A stretch of 64,000 bases of DNA from Bacteroides fragilis (GTDB lineage Bacteria > Bacteroidota > Bacteroidia > Bacteroidales > Bacteroidaceae). The stretch's first letter is position 1. Every line of letters starts with the position of its first letter. The position numbers were made by a program, and so were the translations under genes. This document shows positions 34,819 through 42,502 of this stretch, piece after piece. The stretch spans positions 62,001 to 126,000 of the forward strand of contig NZ_SZUU01000007.1 of assembly GCF_019583405.1 (NCBI RefSeq), read 5' to 3'. The notes under the pieces are model-generated. The model did no database searches. It was given only the letters and a program-made list of their open reading frames with translations, and had not been told where the DNA came from.

Positions 34819-35472
34819 CTATTTGGAAGCGAAAAGGACATGCAGAAAATCGTTTATTCTTGTGAGAAAACTGTTGCGTTTCGTGAGCTTCATATCGCCT
34901 TCTCCCAAAAGTAGCCACCTTGCATTTATAGACGGAAAGGCAATCAGTATCTTTTGCACAATCCAGATAGTAGGGAGTTCATTTCTGAATAAAATGTTCA
35001 TCAGTATAGTAAAAGACAATCCCGTTCTTTGACAAAAATCAGGAACAGAAGGAGATTCTTTTTCGGCAACCTGTTTGATTCTGGCTTGTATGCCACCATT
35101 CAGAACATCCCAAAAGGACAAAGGCAAATTGATGTTCTTTATATGAACCGCTTCTTTGAATAACGGTGCAATCTCAAATGGCGAATGTTTGGATATTCCG
35201 CATCCTATCTCTGTAACTAAAAAAGTATATTCCGAATGTTGTTCTGCATATAGTAGAAAATCATCAATATGTTTTTTAAGATTCTCAATGTGTTTGGAAG
35301 GCATCGCATAGGTCTGTCCCTGTATTCCCGCAGCCTGTCCCATAATAGCACCGAATTTCATCGCTGTTGCTGCGGCATTTCCATTATGTACACCGTTTGA
35401 GTTTGAACCGAACACAAATATTTCATTTTCTTTCAGCTCCGTAATGTTGGATGGAGTAATTCTTTCGTTCAT
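34819..35472 (-). CDS. phage-type macro-like domain fused to an HTH domain
   Basis: 217 residues. The N-terminal ~125 resemble the A1S_2505-like phage non-structural family (EIFVFGSNSNGVHNGNAAATAMKFGAIMGQAAGIQGQTYAMPSK; VTEIGCGISKHSPFEIAPLF), a fold related to macrodomains. The C-terminal ~75 (PDFCQRTGLSFTILMNILFRNELPTIWIVQKILIAFPSINARWLLLGEGDM) match the XRE-type HTH typical of Bacteroidota, though the helices are poorly conserved. The usual GxHGxGAA loop reads GVHNGNAA. The role is unknown; it could sense ADP-ribose-type nucleotides. Confidence 0.7.
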   Translation of the reverse strand: MNERITPSNITELKENEIFVFGSNSNGVHNGNAAATAMKFGAIMGQAAGIQGQTYAMPSKHIENLKKHIDDFLLYAEQHSEYTFLVTEIGCGISKHSPFEIAPLFKEAVHIKNINLPLSFWDVLNGGIQARIKQVAEKESPSVPDFCQRTGLSFTILMNILFRNELPTIWIVQKILIAFPSINARWLLLGEGDMKLTKRNSFLTRINDFLHVLFASK

Positions 35473-35496
35473 GTTTTAAAGTTTTTGGGTATAAAA

Positions 35497-35528
35497 AATC
35501 CTCTTACTACATAAGCAATAAGAGGATT
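35497..35528 (-). terminator. terminator of the lipoprotein pair
   Basis: On the minus strand AATCCTCTTA pairs with TAAGAGGATT (10 bp) and is followed by TTTTATACC, 20 nt after the stop of the gene at 35548. Confidence 0.8.
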
Positions 35529-35547
35529 AGATTATTTGTGGAAAAAA

Positions 35548-36867
35548 TCAATACTTGATAGAGAACAGAGCTTCAATATATGGCAAACTGCTGTTTGAAA
35601 CACTTACTTCTTTTGAATCAAAGTTGTATTCCATAACATAGTCTTCTGATGTGCCATTACTGCTTTCCCAATATATTGAATTTGTTTTTTCATTATATAT
35701 GGCAGATGTAATGTATTCGTCAATTTCAGCCAAGATAGATGTTGTTTCTAAAGTTTCGGGATTGATTGTTTTTACAATAGTCTTATCAATATCTTTCCCT
35801 ATTTCAAGTAAAACAAATCCCTGTTTCGTGTTAAGCACTTCATAATAATATGCGTCATTATGTTCATCACGCAGGAGCTTGATGTCGCCTGTTTTCATGT
35901 TTAAAGATAGAAGACAGTCAAAAGATTCTCTATCATCTTCAAATCTGATACTTCCGGTAACTAAGACACAACGGCTTTTTGAGTCATAATTAAACAGTAG
36001 ATTATCATCTTCACAATAAAATTGAGTAACGTATTTCCCGTTAATTCGGTCGTAAGGGAAAGCCTTTTTCAAAAGAGTTGTTTTTCCATTATCGTCAAAA
36101 GAGACAATTTCAAACCCTTTGTCTACAGATGCTTCCAAACCGCATAACGTATTCTCAATCATACCAATGGCCATTCCGGGCGAAGCATTGTAAAATTTAT
36201 TCAGCCAATTGGCACAAACCTTCTTTTCTTCCTGTTTTGCAAGATTATATTTGTACAAACTGACTTCTTTACTTATTGGTAAACAGCGTTTGAAATAATA
36301 AATATTCTGATTTCCGTTATTCTCAGCCAATATGAATTTTATGATTTCTCCATTGGGCAGTTCGTTCTTCTTTTCAAAGTCTCCACTTTTCCTATCGAAT
36401 ACATATAATATAGGAAAAGCATTTTCGTTGTCTTCAAAATCCACAACGTTGTAACCTGCGACATAGGTATAATCATTCATATTGTCCACATCTTTTTCTT
36501 CCAAGAACATTTGGCCTAATGTTTTTTCTTTTCCTTCTTGTCTTAAAATGACATCACAATTACCTGTCATATTAGGTGCGATGAATGAGATACTTTCATC
36601 AGAATATGAAATAACATCTGCCTTTTTCTCGCCTGAGCGTGAAGATGCTTGAAACCATATCTCACTATTTTCGGAGAAACCATTACCACGTATAACAACT
36701 AACTTACCGCTGACAATCGGAGATTCAGCACCAGATGATGGCATTTCAATGTTTTGTATGTCATTATTCGGGTCTGAATTATCCGCATCATCGGAACAGG
36801 CTGCCATGAATAGAAACACCATGCCGAGTAAGGGCATGGTGCTTACGTTAAATAATTTGTTCATCAT
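35548..36867 (-). CDS. IPT/TIG-domain surface lipoprotein
   Basis: 439 residues. A lipoprotein signal ends at Cys24 (GMVFLFMAACSDDADN), followed by an Asp/Asn-rich linker, as in surface-exported Bacteroides lipoproteins. Residues 45-120 form an IPT/TIG Ig-like domain (PIVSGKLVVIRGNGFSENSEIWFQ, APNMTGNCDVIL). The rest has repeated strands (YVFDRKSGDFEKK, SLNMKTGDIKLLRD, TINPETLETTSILAE) suggesting a beta-propeller. Overlaps the preceding gene by 4 nt (ATGA). An unusual cargo for a mobile island; it may be a surface receptor or phage-exclusion factor, but that is only inference. Confidence 0.75.
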   Translation of the reverse strand: MMNKLFNVSTMPLLGMVFLFMAACSDDADNSDPNNDIQNIEMPSSGAESPIVSGKLVVIRGNGFSENSEIWFQASSRSGEKKADVISYSDESISFIAPNMTGNCDVILRQEGKEKTLGQMFLEEKDVDNMNDYTYVAGYNVVDFEDNENAFPILYVFDRKSGDFEKKNELPNGEIIKFILAENNGNQNIYYFKRCLPISKEVSLYKYNLAKQEEKKVCANWLNKFYNASPGMAIGMIENTLCGLEASVDKGFEIVSFDDNGKTTLLKKAFPYDRINGKYVTQFYCEDDNLLFNYDSKSRCVLVTGSIRFEDDRESFDCLLSLNMKTGDIKLLRDEHNDAYYYEVLNTKQGFVLLEIGKDIDKTIVKTINPETLETTSILAEIDEYITSAIYNEKTNSIYWESSNGTSEDYVMEYNFDSKEVSVSNSSLPYIEALFSIKY

Positions 36868-37244
36868 TTCTTCTTCAATATGATTTTCTCACCTTCTATT
36901 GTAAAGGTCATTTCTGTTTTGGTAATAGTCCCTGCAATGGACATATCTTCATAGCTTGAAGTGAATTTACCATCTTTCGCATTGTATTGGTATTTCAATA
37001 CAGCGTTATCAACATACTTGTCTCCATCTTCACTTGTAATGTTCAAAGTTAAATCCGTTTTGCTTGTCAGCTTGATTTGATAAGCGTCTTTGTCAGCATT
37101 GACTCCAGTCCATACAGTTCCAACAAGTTCTTCCGCTGTAGGATAAGGAGATGGATTTTCATCATCGTCGTCACCACAAGCAGAAAAGTTCAAGCACAAT
37201 ACAACCATCATCAAAGTGGTTGCAAACATTCTTAATGTTTTCAT
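36864..37244 (-). CDS. small lipocalin-like lipoprotein
   Basis: 126 residues from the ATG at 37244 (MKTLRMFATTLMMVVLCLNFSACGDDDDENP). Lipoprotein signal with Cys23 followed by Asp-rich export-type residues, then a ~95-residue beta-rich domain (ELVGTVWTGVNADKDAYQIKLTSKTDLTLNIT...MTFTIEGEKIILKKK) like Bacteroides lipocalin-type proteins. Co-transcribed with the TIG-domain lipoprotein gene. Confidence 0.75.
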   Translation of the reverse strand: MKTLRMFATTLMMVVLCLNFSACGDDDDENPSPYPTAEELVGTVWTGVNADKDAYQIKLTSKTDLTLNITSEDGDKYVDNAVLKYQYNAKDGKFTSSYEDMSIAGTITKTEMTFTIEGEKIILKKK

Positions 37245-37277
37245 TTTTGAATTTTGTTTTAGTTTCTTCCCGCCCAC

Positions 37278-37598
37278 ACAGAAGAAGTTTATAAAATGCG
37301 AAAGCGTGAGGGCTGCTAACTTATTTTACGGAATAGGCTCTGGTAAAACCCTTGAACTAAAACAAGCAACAGTCTCCCCACGCCATATATGGATATGACG
37401 CGAGAGATGCTAACTTATTCCCGTTCGTTAATAGTTTACCAGACTTTATTCCGGAGAATCAGTTAAACACTTTCGTGTACCTTAAATTTCTAATATGTCC
37501 GCCATGTTGCCATGACGATGCAAAATTAGAAAAAATAAGGCACATCACAAAGTTACATCTCATAAAGAGACTGTTGCAGGTTACAAAATTAGATATTC
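37278..37598. other. intergenic region of the element
   Basis: No gene supported. It contains two imperfect copies of a GCTAACTTATT-centred stretch (around 37315 and 37408, each preceded by GCG/AGAG-type sequence). Probably the 5' regulatory region of the lipoprotein pair. Confidence 0.4.
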
Positions 37599-38105
37599 TT
37601 ATTCATTCAGCATTTCATCAATGGCGAATTCGTGAAGTTCATGCTCCAGCTCCATTTCTTTAAGCCGTTCTTCTTTCTTCCGAAAATAATCATCGCCCAA
37701 ACCTTTTTCTTCGAGTGCCTTGTCGAATTTATCAAGTATTTCATCTGAAACACATTCTTCATCGTCATTATCGATTGACTCGTCCAATACAGCAAGCATA
37801 TCCTCCATTGTGTATTCCTGTTCTTGTGAAGAAGTATCTTCCGTTAATGAAAACTCTGTATCATCCTCACAATCAATATCCGGCCCTAACATATCTATAA
37901 GCTCATCGATTGTATAATCTTTGTCTTTAAAAGAATCTTTCGTATTTTCTTCTTTGACAATCGGCTCTTGAACACTGGTTTCCTGTATGCTTTCTTTTTG
38001 AGCAGACATTTTAGTCTTTGGTGCTTTCTTTGAAGATTTCTTTTTAGTCTCTACAACTTCGGCAGTCACCGGTTGTTCTTCTTCTACTTTTTTCTTTCGT
38101 GCCAT
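37599..38105 (-). CDS. acidic, low-complexity hypothetical protein
   Basis: 168 residues from the ATG at 38105 (MARKKKVEEEQPVTAEVV). A Lys-rich N-terminus, a long Glu/Asp/Ser-rich middle (DIDCEDDTEFSLTEDTSSQEQE) and a helical charged C-terminus (KKEERLKEMELEHELHEFA). No known fold; probably disordered. Similar short acidic proteins sit beside integrases in Bacteroidota islands. Function unknown. Confidence 0.6.
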   Translation of the reverse strand: MARKKKVEEEQPVTAEVVETKKKSSKKAPKTKMSAQKESIQETSVQEPIVKEENTKDSFKDKDYTIDELIDMLGPDIDCEDDTEFSLTEDTSSQEQEYTMEDMLAVLDESIDNDDEECVSDEILDKFDKALEEKGLGDDYFRKKEERLKEMELEHELHEFAIDEMLNE

Positions 38106-38262
38106 AACTTTATTTATTTTTGAATTTAGTAATACTCCGAATACATGAATCATCGGACATTACATATATCCTCTTTTTTGTCGGAATATAAAAGAAAAAG
38201 GTATTTTAACTATATTCTTAACCAGAATTAAGCTCTCGCACCGGTAATTTTGCATAAAGAAA

Positions 38263-38294
38263 GCCCGATTCCCCACCAAGCAAGAGAATCGGGC
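38263..38294 (-). terminator. integrase terminator
   Basis: GCCCGATTC (38263-38271) pairs with GAATCGGGC (38286-38294). On the minus strand it is followed by TTTCTTTATG, 40 nt after the integrase stop. Confidence 0.75.
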
Positions 38295-38334
38295 AGAATA
38301 TTGAAGCTGCCCCAATATAGCCTATATACAAGCC

Positions 38335-39555
38335 TTAAAAGCTCAATAAACTCGCATTTCTGGCTCTGTTTTCAGACTCCAAATCGGCAAGATATATCTC
38401 GGTAGTGGTTACGCTTGTATGACCCAACATAGGTGATATAATAGACACCGGAACGCCCTCGTTTCGCAATACGGTTGCATAAGTATGTCTGGCGACGTAT
38501 GTCGTTATCTTGCCTATATTTAATTTCTCACCGATAACCTTCATTCTGTCATTTATATGCTTGGTGAGATTCTTCTTTTTCTTCTCATGTTCCCAAGCAT
38601 CATCACCGGCTTTCATAAAAGGAAATATATAAATACTCTTTCTCGGATTGTTCCCCCACTTTTCAATAATAGACTGCATTTCAGGAGTTATCGGTGCATA
38701 AATCCGTTTTGTGTCACGAGTACGGTCCTTTGTCTTTTCACGAATAAACGAAATTTCCCCGTTTTGAATGTCAGAGAATTTAAGGTTTATCAAATCGGCA
38801 ACGTTGATACCGTTACAGAAATAGATGAATAGCCATAAGTCACGATAAAACTCAGTGAACTTGTTACCATCCGAATAATTGGCGATAGCTTTGAGCTGTC
38901 TTTTGTTGAGTGCTTTTTTCTTGCCTACACCTTCCTTTATTTGGTATTTGCCTCTCCCGAAAGGATAATCAGCTTCTCTAATCACTCCGGCAGATTTGGC
39001 AATATTCATGATAGCACGAATATTCCTCATGTTGATAGCCAAGGTTGTCTGACTTACTGTTTTCAGGCAGAATTTCTCAAAATCACGCAGCCACTCAACT
39101 GTAATATCCCTAATTGGTACATTATTCCTTTTATACCGCTTAATCAGTGATAGCGTACTTTGATAAAAAGTCTTGGAACCAAACTTGTTGTTTTCATCCA
39201 GTTCTTTTATCTTGGCTTCAAGCATTTCATTGATAGTACCGCCGATGTTTTTTCCAAGTCTTGTATTCAGACGGTCAAAAGAGAAAGTTCCGCGTTCGGC
39301 CAGATATTCCACATTCTTTAGAATACGGCTGAGTTCCTTCCCTATTTCTTCCTGGATATCTCTGCACTCTTTGGACTTGCCTTCAAGCGCTTCTTCAAGT
39401 TCTTCTTTTGAAGTCAAGCAGATACCGACTGAATAGTACTTTGGTTTGCTCTGATAATACACTTTGATTTTTACCGGATAAGTACCTTCTTTATTAATGG
39501 TGCGAGTGTCGAGTACAACCGACACAACAACGCCGTTTTTAATGATTTTAATCAT
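38335..39555 (-). CDS. int: tyrosine site-specific integrase
   Basis: 406 residues: an N-terminal arm-binding-like segment (NKEGTYPVKIKVYYQSKPKYYSVG), a SAM-like core-binding domain (about 110-205) and a catalytic domain with RHTYATVLRNEGV, GHTSVTTTEIY and nucleophile Tyr388. The first catalytic Arg position reads CNGINVADL, lacking Arg as in the CTnDOT integrase group. It recombines the tRNA att core. Located 2.4 kb from the right junction, it reads inward; the ATPase/nuclease cassette separates it from the att site. Confidence 0.93.
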   Translation of the reverse strand: MIKIIKNGVVVSVVLDTRTINKEGTYPVKIKVYYQSKPKYYSVGICLTSKEELEEALEGKSKECRDIQEEIGKELSRILKNVEYLAERGTFSFDRLNTRLGKNIGGTINEMLEAKIKELDENNKFGSKTFYQSTLSLIKRYKRNNVPIRDITVEWLRDFEKFCLKTVSQTTLAINMRNIRAIMNIAKSAGVIREADYPFGRGKYQIKEGVGKKKALNKRQLKAIANYSDGNKFTEFYRDLWLFIYFCNGINVADLINLKFSDIQNGEISFIREKTKDRTRDTKRIYAPITPEMQSIIEKWGNNPRKSIYIFPFMKAGDDAWEHEKKKKNLTKHINDRMKVIGEKLNIGKITTYVARHTYATVLRNEGVPVSIISPMLGHTSVTTTEIYLADLESENRARNASLLSF

Positions 39556-39750
39556 GATGTTTGAATTACTTGTAAACGGAATTGTTTACCGGTAATATAT
39601 CCCCAAATTTTTGGAATTATAAGTTAAACGGGGCTTTCAAAAGGCATTTACAGGCATTTTTTAATAACGTTTGCAAGTATATGCTCAACCGGAAAAAGTG
39701 TTTTATAGATGAAAAAAGGAATTAATGAATGATAAGATCATTTTTTTTGT

Positions 39751-39758
39751 TATTTTTG
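39751..39758 (+). promoter_or_regulatory. possible -7 box of the ATPase/nuclease cassette
   Basis: TATTTTTG, matching TAnnTTTG, 77 nt before the ATPase start codon in the divergent gap between integrase and cassette. No clean -33 box is seen. Confidence 0.4.
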
Positions 39759-39834
39759 TGTCATATATAATCAGTTTCACAACATCTTTTACAAAGAAGT
39801 TGTTTTCGATAAGTACAATAAAAGGAAAGAAAAG

Positions 39835-41214
39835 ATGAAAATTAATATTAAAGGGTTAGGAGCAATAAAGGAGGCAACAATAGATTTAAATAAAAGTCTG
39901 ACTGTCTTTTGTGGACATAACAATACAGGGAAAACTTATGTTTCATACATTATTTATGCCCTTACTGCTGGAAGGAATTTTGAACCAATTTTTCTTCCTG
40001 ACGAGCATTTGAACGCTTTATTAGAAAAAAGATCTTTAACTCTGATTATAAATAAAGAAGAAGTTTGGAACTACCGAAATAAAACAATAAAATATATAGA
40101 AGAAAATCTAAACGAAATATTTGGAATATCTAAAGAACAAGCGCAAAAATATTTTCCTGCATTTTCAATTTGTTTTGAGACTTTAAAAGAAGACTTTTTC
40201 AACAGAATGCTTAATGAAAAAATAGAGGGTAAACTAATTGAAAATAAATTATCACTTTTTCTAAAAAAAGAAAAGGGTTCATGGGATGTTCAGATTACTA
40301 TAGCAAATACAGAACAACTTTCTGATAATTCTATTAGTTTTATCAGGTTCATGGTACTAACAAGCTTATATTCTTCTTTATCATTTTACCCAATTTCAAA
40401 GTCTATTATATTTCCCGTAGAACGTAATTCTATATATACATTTAGTAAAGAGTTATCCATAAGAAGAAATATGTTAGTTGACCAAATGCAAGATTTGTCA
40501 ACAAAAAAAATAGATCCTTTTGATTTTCTATTCAAAAGAACAACTCGATATCCTCTTCCTATTCGAGATGGGCTTGAAATAGCCGAAGATATGAATAATT
40601 TACAAAAAAAAGATGGTGATTACAAGGAATTTGCAACCGAAATAGAAGAAGAGTTATTACAAGGCAGAGTTTCTGTTTCAAATGACGGAGAGGTGCAATT
40701 TACATCCAACAAAGCTAAATCTAAAAAATTACCCATTCACTTATCTGCATCTATTGTGAAAACTTTATCTAGTTTGGTTTTTTACTTGAAATACTTAGCT
40801 AGAAAAAATGACTTGATAATAATAGATGAACCTGAGCTAAATCTGCATCCAGATAACCAAGTTATTCTTACTAGATTATTTGCACGATTAATTAATAAAG
40901 GATTCCGCCTTTTAATAAGTACACATAGCGATTACATAATAAGAGAACTGAATAACTTGATTATGCTCTCAAATAATAAACCAGAAGTAGCAAAACTACG
41001 AGACAAGTTTCATTATTCAAGCCATGAATTTATAAACAAAGATGAAGTGAGTGTATATTACTTTGATTTTAAAACAAAGGCAACTGTTGCAACAAAATCT
41101 CTACCCATCAATGAATTAGGTTTTGATATTCCATCTATAGACGATACTATAGATAAATTGAATGAAACTTCAGAAGATTTGTTTTATGCTATAAAATACG
41201 GTGAAGATGAGTAA
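39835..41214 (+). CDS. AAA/ABC-type ATPase, putative defence sensor
   Basis: 459 residues. N-terminal P-loop GHNNTGKT (27-34) directly after a short strand, as in AAA_15/AAA_21 (SMC/RecF-like) ATPases; Walker B LIIIDEPELNLHP (327-339) and switch His in LLISTHSDYIIREL (H364). An ABC-signature-like segment SASIVKTLSSLVF precedes Walker B. No TOPRIM domain is visible, unlike OLD nucleases. It overlaps a gene for a PD-(D/E)XK-like protein. The pairing of an SMC-like ATPase with a nuclease at the edge of an island is typical of anti-phage systems; the defence role is inference. Confidence 0.85.
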   Translation: MKINIKGLGAIKEATIDLNKSLTVFCGHNNTGKTYVSYIIYALTAGRNFEPIFLPDEHLNALLEKRSLTLIINKEEVWNYRNKTIKYIEENLNEIFGISKEQAQKYFPAFSICFETLKEDFFNRMLNEKIEGKLIENKLSLFLKKEKGSWDVQITIANTEQLSDNSISFIRFMVLTSLYSSLSFYPISKSIIFPVERNSIYTFSKELSIRRNMLVDQMQDLSTKKIDPFDFLFKRTTRYPLPIRDGLEIAEDMNNLQKKDGDYKEFATEIEEELLQGRVSVSNDGEVQFTSNKAKSKKLPIHLSASIVKTLSSLVFYLKYLARKNDLIIIDEPELNLHPDNQVILTRLFARLINKGFRLLISTHSDYIIRELNNLIMLSNNKPEVAKLRDKFHYSSHEFINKDEVSVYYFDFKTKATVATKSLPINELGFDIPSIDDTIDKLNETSEDLFYAIKYGEDE

Positions 41215-41716
41215 TTTGGAGAAAATAAATAGTATCCTACATAGTGATTTTTTATGTACAACAACTGTATTAGAAGAGAAAACTGTAAAAATGAAGATTC
41301 CTATTATTTCTACAGGATGTAAATCTCTATTGTATAAATACGATAAAGAATTAAGAAAAGAATATAAAGGAGGATTATTCCCTTTTTTTGCAAAAGAGCA
41401 AAAGGTTTGTAGTGTATGTGATTATATTATATTTGCCGAAGCCAAAGGGACATTATTTGTGTTAATTATTGAATTGAAAAGAGGTAAATCTCAAACCCTA
41501 CCTCAATTAAAAGCCGCTAGATGTTTTGTCGACTATATAATTAGCACTGTAAATAGAGTCAATGAAATATCTATTAAACCTGAAATTCGTTTGATAAGTG
41601 TCCATGAATATAATATCCCCAAGAAGAGCATTAGAGACAAAGGTATAAAATACGATAAAGATTGTCATTGTCAATTTAAACAACGATCTTTTGAAATTAG
41701 AAAATTTTTAATTTAA
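41207..41716 (+). CDS. small protein with PD-(D/E)XK-like motif, putative effector nuclease
   Basis: 169 residues from the ATG at 41207, preferred over the in-frame GTG at 41201; it overlaps the ATPase gene by 8 nt. In the protein, D72 (CSVCDYIIF), E89-L-K91 (LIIELKRGKS) and Q100 (PQLKAARCF) follow the D...ExK...Q pattern of PD-(D/E)XK nucleases on predicted strand-strand-helix elements. I do not recognise a named family. Translational coupling suggests a complex with the ATPase. A weak 8-bp hairpin directly follows the stop codon. Confidence 0.75.
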   Translation: MSNLEKINSILHSDFLCTTTVLEEKTVKMKIPIISTGCKSLLYKYDKELRKEYKGGLFPFFAKEQKVCSVCDYIIFAEAKGTLFVLIIELKRGKSQTLPQLKAARCFVDYIISTVNRVNEISIKPEIRLISVHEYNIPKKSIRDKGIKYDKDCHCQFKQRSFEIRKFLI

Positions 41717-41924
41717 TACGATATATCAGCATTAATTATCGTATAGTTTATGATGCAAATGATAAATAGCGAGGCTTTGCACGAAAATTGCACAAATCAC
41801 CGGGAAACAGAAGAAATAACGTGATTACGGATGAAAAAGAAATATTATATTTTCCCTTGAAAAAGAGCCACTTAAGTAAGAGCGTGAAACGCAAAGAAAT
41901 AGAAAGACATCGACACAGCCCGGT
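41717..41924. other. right end of element with possible integrase arm sites
   Basis: AGGCTTTGCACG and AAAATTGCACAAAT at 41773-41797 repeat the left-end motif in the same orientation, about 130 bp from the att core. An 8-bp inverted repeat ATACGATA/TATCGTAT (41716-41744) may end the cassette transcript. No gene. Confidence 0.5.
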
Positions 41925-41967
41925 TTCATAATCATGAGGTCCCCGGTTCAATCCCGGGTCCCGCTAC
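41925..41967. other. right attachment site (att core, tRNA 3' fragment)
   Basis: An exact 43-bp copy of 29528-29570. It has no tRNA 5' half and is not a functional tRNA gene. Confidence 0.9.
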
Positions 41968-41979
41968 CAAAAGAAAATT

Positions 41980-42015
41980 AGCGTTTAGGAGGCTTCCACT
42001 CTTGGGCGCTTTTTT
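41980..42015 (+). terminator. terminator at the right junction
   Basis: AGCGTTTAGGAG (41980-41991) pairs with CTCTTGGGCGCT (41999-42010) around GCTTCCA, then five T. Shares the apical part with 29594-29630. Probably the original tRNA terminator of the empty site. Confidence 0.85.
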
Positions 42016-42054
42016 ATTGCCCGACACACTGCTTCCCTCATACATTTCACTCAG

Positions 42055-42175
42055 TTATCAACAAGGTTATTAACAGGTATCCACTAAAGTTATCAACAGG
42101 ATAACAAAATAAGCTTCAATTGATTACAAGTTTACATTCATTCTATTAACCATTACTTCAAACAGGCTATCAACA
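42055..42175 (+). repeat. cluster of DnaA-box-like repeats
   Basis: TTATCAACA at 42055 and 42090, TTATTAACA at 42067, GTATCCACT at 42077 and CTATCAACA at 42167, all in one orientation and mostly followed by AGG. These resemble DnaA boxes (TTATCCACA) with one or two changes. Origin function is not demonstrated. Confidence 0.45.
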
Positions 42176-42419
42176 AGGGAAAATAATAATGTTTCAACGA
42201 TGTAAGTCTATTTACTGAAACAAGGTAAATGCAGGGAGTCAAAACAAACAATCTTATCGAAAGGTTCAACCATCTACTTTTTTATCAAAGCACATATACT
42301 TATTAAAATAGCAAATATCCCCCGCTAAACCTTATAGGAGAAAATTGGGGAGTAAAAGTTCTAACATTACTCCATAAGATTAAAAATCAAGTAATTATAA
42401 GTATTACTTACATTCCTGC

Positions 42420-42458
42420 AAAAGGCTTGTTTTAACGTACTGTTAAAACAAGCCTTTT
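42420..42458. terminator. 17-bp perfect hairpin, probable bidirectional terminator
   Basis: AAAAGGCTTGTTTTAAC (42420-42436) pairs perfectly with GTTAAAACAAGCCTTTT (42442-42458) with loop GTACT. The stem base supplies a T-run on both strands. Confidence 0.65.
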
Positions 42459-42464
42459 GATAAT

Positions 42465-42502
42465 AAAGAAGAAGTCTTTTGTGCACAAAAGACTTCTTCT
42501 TT
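42465..42502. repeat. 38-bp perfect palindrome
   Basis: AAAGAAGAAGTCTTTTGTG (42465-42483) is followed directly by its exact reverse complement (42484-42502), with no spacer. Lies 6 bp from the hairpin at 42420-42458. Could end the transcript of the NigD-like gene or bind a dimeric protein. Confidence 0.7.

Larger units (their letters stand above)
29528..41967. mobile_element. 12.4-kb integrative element in tRNA-Met
   Basis: Bounded by 43-bp perfect direct repeats of the tRNA 3' half (29528-29570 and 41925-41967). It contains a tyrosine integrase, excisionase-like HTH protein, primase and P4-type helicase genes, and cargo. Codon and base use are clearly more AT-rich than the flanks. There is no relaxase, TraG/VirD4 or mating-pair gene, and no phage structural genes, so it looks like a P4-type satellite or mobilisable island. 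The tRNA is restored at the left junction. Confidence 0.9.

Noticed and set aside
41201..41206. GTG start two codons upstream for the nuclease-like gene
   Set aside because: The ATG at 41207 directly overlaps the ATPase stop in the usual coupled arrangement and needs no rare start codon.
41925..41967. Second tRNA-Met gene
   Set aside because: Only the 3' half is present; there is no acceptor 5' strand or D-arm. It is the att duplication.
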